A DNA stretch of 64,000 nucleotides from Oxalobacteraceae bacterium OTU3CINTB1 (lineage in GTDB: Bacteria; Pseudomonadota; Gammaproteobacteria; Burkholderiales; Burkholderiaceae_D), in assembly GCA_024123955.1 (NCBI GenBank), contig CP099652.1, positions 2,232,001 to 2,296,000 of the forward strand, given 5' to 3'. Below are positions 46,273-52,680 of this stretch, piece by piece. The translations under genes were made by a program, and so were the position numbers. Numbering within the stretch: the stretch's first letter is position 1; every line of letters starts with the position of its first letter. The notes beneath the pieces were generated by a model, which ran no database searches, was not told the DNA's origin, and worked only from the letters and a program-made list of their open reading frames with translations.

Positions 46273-46688
46273 CGGTCCATCTTCCAGCGACGAAACAGCC
46301 CGATCACCATCCACGCGCTGCCCATCACGCCCCACACCGCGAACATGCTCATGCGCGGATAGCCAGCGTTCTCCATGAAGCCGTACGTGAAAGTCACGGC
46401 CGCCGTGACGGCTGCGGCCAGCGCGAAGGTTTCCAGCATCACAATGCGTTGGTATTCGTCCATTCGTCCAACCTGGCGCGCGACCGCCCAGATCATCAGC
46501 AGAAATCCGATCATGGGACAGATCAGTACGGCGGTCTTGAACGGGCCAGGTTCCATGGCCGGGCCGTAGATGACCGACGGCACCAGCAGCGCGATGTAGA
46601 CGGCGATGCTGCCGAAGAGCTCGCGCAAATAACGGGTTGCGGCCTTGCATTCCCCGGCTGAATACTTCGGTTCGATCGGACTACGCAT
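46269..46688 (-). CDS. four-TM membrane protein of XRE pair
   Basis: Membrane protein of 139 residues with four hydrophobic segments (about 27-45, 52-70, 86-106, 112-132). Between segments 2 and 3 is R-Q-V-G-R-M-D-E-Y-Q-R, a conserved-looking loop often seen in such regulator partners. It is the first gene of the pair and shares ATGA with the regulator. Its role may be to modulate the regulator at the membrane; this is inferred from the pairing only. Confidence 0.75.
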   Translation of the reverse strand: MRSPIEPKYSAGECKAATRYLRELFGSIAVYIALLVPSVIYGPAMEPGPFKTAVLICPMIGFLLMIWAVARQVGRMDEYQRIVMLETFALAAAVTAAVTFTYGFMENAGYPRMSMFAVWGVMGSAWMVIGLFRRWKMDR

Positions 46689-46702
46689 TGTGTTCTCCCA
46701 TG

Positions 46703-46720
46703 TGTAAAGTATGCTTTACA
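46703..46720. promoter_or_regulatory. palindromic operator of XRE operon
   Basis: TGTAAAG-TATG-CTTTACA, perfect 7-bp arms, directly downstream of the -10 box. A third TGTAAAG (as CTTTACA on the plus strand) lies at 46754-46760, upstream of the -35. Autoregulation by the small XRE protein is inferred. Confidence 0.7.
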
Positions 46721-46748
46721 TCTTAGGACGACAAAAATTCCATGTCAA
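46720..46748 (-). promoter_or_regulatory. promoter of membrane protein-XRE operon
   Basis: Minus-strand TTGACA (46743-46748), 17 bp, TAAGAT (46720-46725). The start of transcription would fall inside the operator at 46703-46720. Confidence 0.7.
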
Positions 46749-46776
46749 GCAAACTTTACATCTTGATGGGGCGGCG

Positions 46777-47109
46777 TTAGGCGGGCTCTTGGAGCAGTTG
46801 ACGGATGACGTCGACGCTGCCGTTGTCGAGCCGCAGGAATTGGACGCCGGTCTTGTAGCCTAACTCGGCATCGGGATCGCTGTAGACGACCTGACCCATC
46901 GCCAGCACTTTGTGGGCGCCGTCGCCCAGTTGCACCTGGAACGACACCGCGCAGTATTGCGCCAGCCGGATCTGGCTGGCCGTCTGCAGGCTGACGCCGC
47001 CCTGCGACAGGTCCAGCGTATGGGCCGGAAGGGTGGTTTCGTCGGTCATCGTCAGCGTGGCCGCATGACGGACCGGGTGGCGGCGCGTGACTCGTGGTTT
47101 CTGACTCAT
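46777..47109 (-). CDS. PilZ-domain protein
   Basis: Single PilZ domain, 110 residues, a likely cyclic-di-GMP receptor. The N-terminal R-R-H-P-V-R (R-x-x-x-R) and the L-D-L-S-Q-G-G-V-S-L motif (D/N-x-S-x-x-G) are the nucleotide-binding residues. A conserved-looking K-T-G-V-Q-F-L-R-L ends the barrel. The output is unknown; motility or exopolysaccharide control is usual. It is a single gene. Confidence 0.88.
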   Translation of the reverse strand: MSQKPRVTRRHPVRHAATLTMTDETTLPAHTLDLSQGGVSLQTASQIRLAQYCAVSFQVQLGDGAHKVLAMGQVVYSDPDAELGYKTGVQFLRLDNGSVDVIRQLLQEPA

Positions 47110-47232
47110 GGCGCAAACCTCGAATGGTGTAATGTCAATAAGACTATCAGAACTGCGTCGTGGACAGCAAGTTCTTCTCCGGCAACTGTGCGTCGCGGGG
47201 CAGGATCTGTGCGGAATTTTGCGGAGTAGTTC

Positions 47233-47670
47233 TTATTTCAGCTTGCGCCGGTCGGGCCGGACCACCAGCAGCCACCAGCACAGCACGCCCAGCGACAGTT
47301 GCGGCATGTTGAACAGGAACTTGCCTAGGGTAACGTCGCGCCGCTGCGGCCATGCCGCGTTGGCGGTCTCGACGATGATGTTGGTGTGGTACAGGCAAAG
47401 TCCCAGCAGGATCAGCGCGGCCACGCCCCACAAGACGGGCAGGCTGGTGACGCGATGGCGCAGCACGGCGGCGACCGGGTAGGCCAGCACACACGCGAAG
47501 ACGTACGCGAACAGGTTGGGCATCAGGTTGGCCAGGTTGGCGTGCGGGAGGACGACTGGTACGGCGCAGATCGCCACGGCGAGCATGACGGCGATGACGG
47601 GGTGCGGGTGTTCGGGCCAGGAGTTGAAGCGGCTGATCATTGGGGCGGACGTGAAGGAAAAGGGCTCCAT
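47233..47670 (-). CDS. multi-TM membrane protein, unknown
   Basis: Inner-membrane protein of about 145 residues with four hydrophobic stretches (starting P-V-I-A-V-M-L-A-V, L-F-A-Y-V-F-A-C-V, V-L-W-G-V-A-A-L-I and L-S-L-G-V-L-C-W-W) and a basic end. I do not recognise the family. The frame is open further up to 47742; ATG 47670 starts just before the likely mature protein, but no clear ribosome-binding site marks any start. Confidence 0.55.
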   Translation of the reverse strand: MEPFSFTSAPMISRFNSWPEHPHPVIAVMLAVAICAVPVVLPHANLANLMPNLFAYVFACVLAYPVAAVLRHRVTSLPVLWGVAALILLGLCLYHTNIIVETANAAWPQRRDVTLGKFLFNMPQLSLGVLCWWLLVVRPDRRKLK

Positions 47671-47822
47671 TGTAGGGGAAATGAAGAGGGCTGCGCGGCA
47701 ACGGCCTCGTGCCCATGCGCTGGATGCAAAGGTCTGACCCAAGACAACAGTCGCCGATTGGTTGAACTTTGATAGTTGAGCTCAAGTCTAACTATTTTGA
47801 TCATACAAATGTGGGTGCAACC

Positions 47823-48218
47823 ATGGACTTCCTCATTGCAGAACCATTGATGCTTAAGTACGGCATCACGCCACAGCAGATTAACGAGTTGAAAGCCCTG
47901 GCAGCGAAACTGCCGGCAGATTTTGTTGATGGGACGCGCATGCCGATTCCTAAAATGCCCGGACTAAGTACCTCAGAATCCGAGTTGTTGATGGCTCGTA
48001 TGCTCGACGCGATTGCGCCGTTGCTCGGCGTTCCGGTTGAGGACCCGTACTTGTTCGATGAATTGGGTTTGCCAACTATGCAGGAGTTGATGAGAACCGC
48101 TGATCAGCGCAAGGAAGGTGCGCGACAGCGGCGTCAGGGTTTCCGGCTTGGCCCGCTCAAGCCCTCGAGGAAAGACGCATCCGCCGATGAGTCTGAGACA
48201 AATCGTGAACATGTCTAA
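47823..48218 (+). CDS. unknown protein, AT-richer
   Basis: Protein of 131 residues with no domain I recognise. M-D-F-L-I-A-E-P-L-M-L-K-Y-G-I-T-P is followed by a predicted helical region and a basic, disordered tail (R-K-E-G-A-R-Q-R-R-Q-G-F). The start could also be GTG 47811. It is less GC-rich than its neighbours and lies 2 bp before the next gene, so the pair is probably one transferred operon. Confidence 0.5.
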   Translation: MDFLIAEPLMLKYGITPQQINELKALAAKLPADFVDGTRMPIPKMPGLSTSESELLMARMLDAIAPLLGVPVEDPYLFDELGLPTMQELMRTADQRKEGARQRRQGFRLGPLKPSRKDASADESETNREHV

Positions 48219-48220
48219 TC

Positions 48221-48685
48221 ATGGACTTGAATTGGCTGATTGCAGTGCGCAAAGCACTCACAGTTGTGGGTGCGCTGCAGCCATTCGCGAAGCGCGCGTG
48301 CGCGCTGTTGGCTCGCCTTTTCAATATCGATGTCTGGCGGGAAGGGGAGCGGCTCCGTAACGAAGCTGATGAGCTCCGGAATATGCATGTCTATGGCAAG
48401 GTCGTCTCGGAGTACGCTCGACAGATGAAAACCTCCGGCGGCAATAATGTGGAGGTCGATGCTTTAGTGGCCGCGTTGTTGCTGGCGAGATTACGAAGTT
48501 ATATGCGTGCACGCGGGATCGTAGCGCTCAGAACGCCGCGCACGGTAAAAAGGCGCAGAGCAACAACGGTCATTCCCGCTGAAGGGGGCAGGTCCGAGCT
48601 TGGGGTTCCACCGGCTTTGATAGAGCGGCGGAATGCTGAGCGTCGCGCTCAGAAAACAGGCCGGGATGATGATGGTTTCGTGTAA
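48221..48685 (+). CDS. unknown basic helical protein
   Basis: Protein of 154 residues, unassigned. Residues 1-60 look helical and amphipathic (L-N-W-L-I-A-V-R-K-A-L-T-V-V-G-A-L). The C-terminal half is rich in Arg (T-P-R-T-V-K-R-R-R-A-T-T and I-E-R-R-N-A-E-R-R-A-Q-K). It starts 2 bp after the previous gene's stop and shares its lower GC content. No promoter or terminator was identified. Confidence 0.5.
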   Translation: MDLNWLIAVRKALTVVGALQPFAKRACALLARLFNIDVWREGERLRNEADELRNMHVYGKVVSEYARQMKTSGGNNVEVDALVAALLLARLRSYMRARGIVALRTPRTVKRRRATTVIPAEGGRSELGVPPALIERRNAERRAQKTGRDDDGFV

Positions 48686-48724
48686 TGGGTTGAAGCAAGT
48701 GAGACGACGCAGTGGACCGTATCT

Positions 48725-49105
48725 CTACTTTTCCTGATCCAGCAACGCCTGAATTTCCGCGCGCTCCTTCTTGCTGACGTGGCCGCCGCGCAGGGCGGCA
48801 AGCACCAGCGCCTTGCCGGAGCCGGAGAAGGCTTTCTGGATCAGGTCTTTGAGCAGGTTGGTCTGGATCGAGTCCTGCTCCTGCGCGGGCGCGTAGATGT
48901 GGGCGCGCTGACTTTCGTCGCGCGTCAGCAGGCCTTTGGTGTGCATCACTTGCAGCAGGCGTAGCACGGTGGCGTAGTTCATGTCCGGCCGCGTTTCGAG
49001 CGCGGCGGCGTGTACCTGCTTGGCGGTGGCCGGGCCGAGCGCAAACAGCAGGCGCAACATCTCCAGCTCGGAGGCGGTCGGTTTAGGTGGGGCTACGGTG
49101 GTCAT
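48725..49105 (-). CDS. BlaI/MecI/CopY-family repressor
   Basis: Winged-helix repressor, 126 residues. T-A-S-E-L-E-M-L-R-L-L-F-A-L-G-P-A-T-A-K-Q-V opens the domain and M-N-Y-A-T-V-L-R-L-L-Q-V-M-H-T-K-G-L-L is the recognition helix and wing. Relatives are usually controlled by a BlaR1-type membrane protease, which is absent here. It starts 32 bp after the LRR kinase on the same strand, so the kinase may be its partner or target. Confidence 0.85.
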   Translation of the reverse strand: MTTVAPPKPTASELEMLRLLFALGPATAKQVHAAALETRPDMNYATVLRLLQVMHTKGLLTRDESQRAHIYAPAQEQDSIQTNLLKDLIQKAFSGSGKALVLAALRGGHVSKKERAEIQALLDQEK

Positions 49106-49137
49106 GGATGTAGAATAAAATATCTAGAACTTCTTGT

Positions 49138-50460
49138 CTAGTCTTCTTTGAGCGTGCGTAGTTGCGCTTCGATGTCGGCGAACAGTGGGCGCGCGGTGCT
49201 TTCCGCATCCAGACAGGCGTCGCGAAGTTGATGAAGGCGAGCGAGCGAGGGCTGTGCCGCCGCCGTGGCGTCGCAACGCTCGGCGAGCTCTTCCAGCAGG
49301 AAGCCGAAGGCCCGCACTTCGAGTCGTTGCAGCGGCAGTGCTTCAGGCGACGCGGGATCGTAGAACGAGGCTGCGCCGAAATCGCCCAGCAGGGTTCGAC
49401 CGCGCCCGCAATGCATGATGTTGTGCCCGTACAGGTCGCCGTGCATAATGCCGCGCTCATGCAGTCGTGCTGCGGCGGAGGCGATGCCGTGGGCGATTTC
49501 CAGCGTGGACGCGAGGTCGAAGCGCTTGCCGCCATCGTAAATGTCACGCGTGCAGCTCTCCAGGCTTGGTGGGCCGGCCAGGTTGATGAATTCCGGATCG
49601 ATCAGCGACATGACGAGACCATGCGCACCGTCCGGATGACGCTCCAGGTGGCCCAGCACCGGGATAAGGTTCGGATGCGCGCCGGCGCCGATGCACGCCG
49701 CCATCTCGCACAGCGGCGAGCCGTCGCTGGTCATGGCGCCTTTGAACAGTTTGACGGCGACGTCTTCCGTCGCGCCGTCGTGCCGGTAGTCCGCGCGGTG
49801 GATCACGCCCGATGCGCCTTCGCCCAGCTTTTGTTTTAACGTCAGCTGTTCCCAGCCGATGGCGGCGGACGGCGTGCCGGTCATCGCGACCTCGCGCTGT
49901 TCGCAGAACGGATTGCCTGCGTAAGCGAGCCAAGTCAAGCGGGGCAGGGCGGGCAGCCATGCGGGAAACTCGGTCAGCTGGTTGGCGGCGATGCGCAGCA
50001 GTTCGAGCCGGTGCAGTCGCGCCATGCTGGCGGGCAGGGCACGCAGACGGTTCCCGGCAAGCATCAACTTTTGCAGCGCCGGACGTTGCCCCAGTTCCTC
50101 CGGCAGTTCCGCGATCAAATTATCCGTCAGCACCAGCCAGCGCAATTGCGCTGGCAGCGACGTCGGCGCGACCGTGCGTATCCGGTTGGCCTTGAAGCCG
50201 ACCATCGTCAGGGCCGGGCAAGCACCCAGCACCGCCGGCAGTTCGCTGAACTGGTTGTCGGAACAGAAGATGATGCGCAGCTTGTGCAGGCGGGGCAGAT
50301 CGTCCGGCAGCGACGAGAGCGCGTTGCCGGACAGGTCGAGGATTTCCAGCGAGTCGGCCAGATCGAAGATTTCGCGCGGGAATTCGGTGAGGCCGCCGCG
50401 CATTTGCAGGCGCTGGACGCCGCTCAGGGCGCCAGCGCGCAACTGCTCTAGGGTATGCAT
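49138..50460 (-). CDS. LRR-containing Ser/Thr protein kinase
   Basis: Cytoplasmic protein of 440 residues. Residues about 15-185 are leucine-rich repeats (L-E-I-L-D-L-S-G-N-A-L-S-S-L-P style). Residues 205-435 are a protein kinase: glycine loop G213-E-G-A-S-G, V-A-V-K237, catalytic loop H340-G-D-L-Y-G-H-N and D360-F-G. H-G-D replaces the usual H-R-D, as in related bacterial kinases, and the catalytic Asp and Asn are kept. The repeats should bind a partner protein. It is followed by a BlaI-type repressor gene. Confidence 0.88.
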   Translation of the reverse strand: MHTLEQLRAGALSGVQRLQMRGGLTEFPREIFDLADSLEILDLSGNALSSLPDDLPRLHKLRIIFCSDNQFSELPAVLGACPALTMVGFKANRIRTVAPTSLPAQLRWLVLTDNLIAELPEELGQRPALQKLMLAGNRLRALPASMARLHRLELLRIAANQLTEFPAWLPALPRLTWLAYAGNPFCEQREVAMTGTPSAAIGWEQLTLKQKLGEGASGVIHRADYRHDGATEDVAVKLFKGAMTSDGSPLCEMAACIGAGAHPNLIPVLGHLERHPDGAHGLVMSLIDPEFINLAGPPSLESCTRDIYDGGKRFDLASTLEIAHGIASAAARLHERGIMHGDLYGHNIMHCGRGRTLLGDFGAASFYDPASPEALPLQRLEVRAFGFLLEELAERCDATAAAQPSLARLHQLRDACLDAESTARPLFADIEAQLRTLKED

Positions 50461-50533
50461 GTCAGGTGGCGGTGAAGGTCAATGTTGAAGTTTATCACTT
50501 CACCGCCGCCCGCCGAGGGCGATTAGCCCCGGC

Positions 50534-51412
50534 TTACCACTTCATTTCTCCCTTGGCCACTTTGGAGCCGGTCTCGAGCGCAGCGTTCAAGCCAGCGTCC
50601 GGGTACAGTTCCTTCATGCGGGCGATTAGCGCGGCCGAGTTGGCTGCCTTGGCGGTTTCGGCTTCGAAACGGACCAGGTAATCGCGGGTGAAGGCGACGC
50701 TGTCCGGCGTCAGTGGGGCGCCCACTTTGAAATGGCCCGGCACGACGATCGCCGGCTTCAGCGAGGCGATGTGATCCAGCGTTGCCAGCCAGTTGTTGCG
50801 CGACTCCGCGCTTTGGGTATCGGCCGTCCACACGTGCAGGCCGTTGAAGACGACCACGCCGCCAGCGATCGCCTTGATCGACGGGATCCAGACATAGCTG
50901 CGGTCCGGCGTCGCGCCGTTCAGGCCTTCGATCTTCAGCGTTTCGCCTTCCAGCTTGATGGTGTCGCCTTGCAGCGGCTGCGGCACGATGATGCTCTTGG
51001 GCGCGTTGTCTTTCAAAATAGGCGACCAGTAGGCGACTTTGGCGTCCTTTTTCTTTTCGATCCCGGCGATGGTTTGCGGCGTGGCGACGATCTTGGCGTC
51101 CGGGAAGGCGGCGTGGATCACATCCAGGCCGAAGTAGAAGTCCGGGTCGCTATGGCTGACATAGACGGTGGTCAGGCGCTTGCCGCTGGCACGGATTTTC
51201 TCGACCAGCTTGATCGCTTCGCCGCGCGAGAACTGGGCGTCGATCAGCACCGCGTCCTTGGTGCCGGTCACCAGCACCGAGGCGACGGGGAAAATGGCGG
51301 CTTCGCCAGGATTGAATACGTCGAGCTTCAGCGGCGCGGCGGCGGCCGCGCCACCGACGGTTGCCGCCAGGGCTGCGGACATCAAAGTTTGCTGGATATT
51401 GAAGGTGCGCAT
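50534..51412 (-). CDS. exported MBL-fold hydrolase with altered motif
   Basis: Metallo-beta-lactamase-fold protein, 292 residues, with a signal peptide (ending V-G-G-A-A-A-A-A). The metal motif reads H87-S-D-P-D-F instead of H-x-H-x-D-H, so two of the usual His are replaced. I-V-V-P-G-H-F later supplies another His. This variant recurs in one branch of the superfamily; the substrate is unknown. The gene is divergent from a LysR regulator with 102 bp between them, so it is probably that regulator's target. Confidence 0.82.
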   Translation of the reverse strand: MRTFNIQQTLMSAALAATVGGAAAAAPLKLDVFNPGEAAIFPVASVLVTGTKDAVLIDAQFSRGEAIKLVEKIRASGKRLTTVYVSHSDPDFYFGLDVIHAAFPDAKIVATPQTIAGIEKKKDAKVAYWSPILKDNAPKSIIVPQPLQGDTIKLEGETLKIEGLNGATPDRSYVWIPSIKAIAGGVVVFNGLHVWTADTQSAESRNNWLATLDHIASLKPAIVVPGHFKVGAPLTPDSVAFTRDYLVRFEAETAKAANSAALIARMKELYPDAGLNAALETGSKVAKGEMKW

Positions 51413-51514
51413 GGTCGTCTTTCATGATGGTTTGAAGTGGACTCATCATAAATTTCTTTATCTGATGGAAAAACAGGGTAATCTGCACTTATTAATTGCA
51501 TGGATCGAACGAAT

Positions 51515-52414
51515 ATGGATCGCATCACCGCCGCCAGGGTGTTCGTCGCCATCACCGAACGAGGCAGCATGATCGCCGCCGCCGACGCGCTGGACATGTC
51601 GCGCGCGATGGTCACGCGCTATCTGGCCGAGATGGAGGAGTGGGCCGGCGCCCGCTTACTGCACCGGAGCACGCGTCGCCTGAGCCTGACCGACGCCGGC
51701 GACGTCACCCTGGCACGCTGCCGCAAGCTGCTGGAGCTGGCCGGCGCGATGGAAGTGGCGGCCGAGGACGACGACTCGCCGAAGGGGCTGCTGCGCATCG
51801 CCTGCTCGCCATCGCTGGCGCATGCCGAGTTGTCCAGGGCGGTGACCGCATTCCTCAAGCGCTATCCGCGTACCTCGGTCGATCTGCAGGGTGGCAATCG
51901 GGCGGTGAATCTGGTCGAGCAGCGCATCGATCTGGCGTTGCGCATCACCAACGCGTTGGAGCCGAACCTGATCGCGCGGCAATTGGGACATTGCGATTCG
52001 GTGGTGTGTGCGGCCCCGTCGTATCTGGCAGAGCGCGGTGCGCCGCAGCGGGTCGAGGATCTGGTTGCCCACAACTGCCTGGCGTATACGTATTTCGGGC
52101 AGAGTCTGTGGCAGTTCACGCGCAAGGACGGTGAAGAGGTAACGGTGCCGGTTAGCGGCAATTTGTCCGCCAATGACGACCATATATTGCTCAAAGCGGC
52201 GGTGGAGGGTGCGGGCATCGCTTTGCAACCGCTGTACAGCGCTGGTCCACTGATCGCTGAAGGCAAGTTGGTCGCGTTGCTGCCGGACTACAAAACGCAG
52301 CAAATGGGCATCTACGGGATTTACACGTCGCGCCAGCATATGTCGCCGGCCTTGCGGGCGATGCTGAATTTCTTGCTCAATTGGTTCTCCCACACAAGCC
52401 TTGCAGGCACGTAA
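51515..52414 (+). CDS. LysR-family regulator
   Basis: LysR regulator of the CrgA/DsdC-like size, 299 residues. The helix-turn-helix is R-I-T-A-A-R-V-F-V-A-I-T-E-R-G-S-M-I-A-A-A and the effector domain starts near L-L-R-I-A-C-S-P. ATG 51515 gives the usual M-D-R-I-T start; ATG 51500 in the same frame is possible. It is divergent from the MBL-fold gene and probably controls it. Confidence 0.9.
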   Translation: MDRITAARVFVAITERGSMIAAADALDMSRAMVTRYLAEMEEWAGARLLHRSTRRLSLTDAGDVTLARCRKLLELAGAMEVAAEDDDSPKGLLRIACSPSLAHAELSRAVTAFLKRYPRTSVDLQGGNRAVNLVEQRIDLALRITNALEPNLIARQLGHCDSVVCAAPSYLAERGAPQRVEDLVAHNCLAYTYFGQSLWQFTRKDGEEVTVPVSGNLSANDDHILLKAAVEGAGIALQPLYSAGPLIAEGKLVALLPDYKTQQMGIYGIYTSRQHMSPALRAMLNFLLNWFSHTSLAGT

Positions 52415-52508
52415 CTTTGGGGTTGGGAATATGTAAATATTGCTTGCGGCGCGGCCCGCCGTGCGACTTAGGTGAAAATTAATACTGGCGCAATCGGTAC
52501 ATAAATGG

Positions 52509-52537
52509 TTGTTGCGATACAATACCGGTGCTATCAT
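52509..52537 (+). promoter_or_regulatory. candidate odhA promoter
   Basis: TTGTTG (52509-52514), 17 bp, TATCAT (52532-52537), leaving a leader of about 135 nt before the odhA ATG. Confidence 0.5.
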
Positions 52538-52680
52538 GAATGACCGTTTTTTGAACCACTGAAGAACTTTAGCCCTTCCCCACAACTTGATGTGCAATCC
52601 GCTAACCGGTCAGGCCGTGTCGCGGAAGGTTAGATTAACCCGCTAATTCCTCGCGAAGCGCGAAGAAAGGTGAGCAGCAA

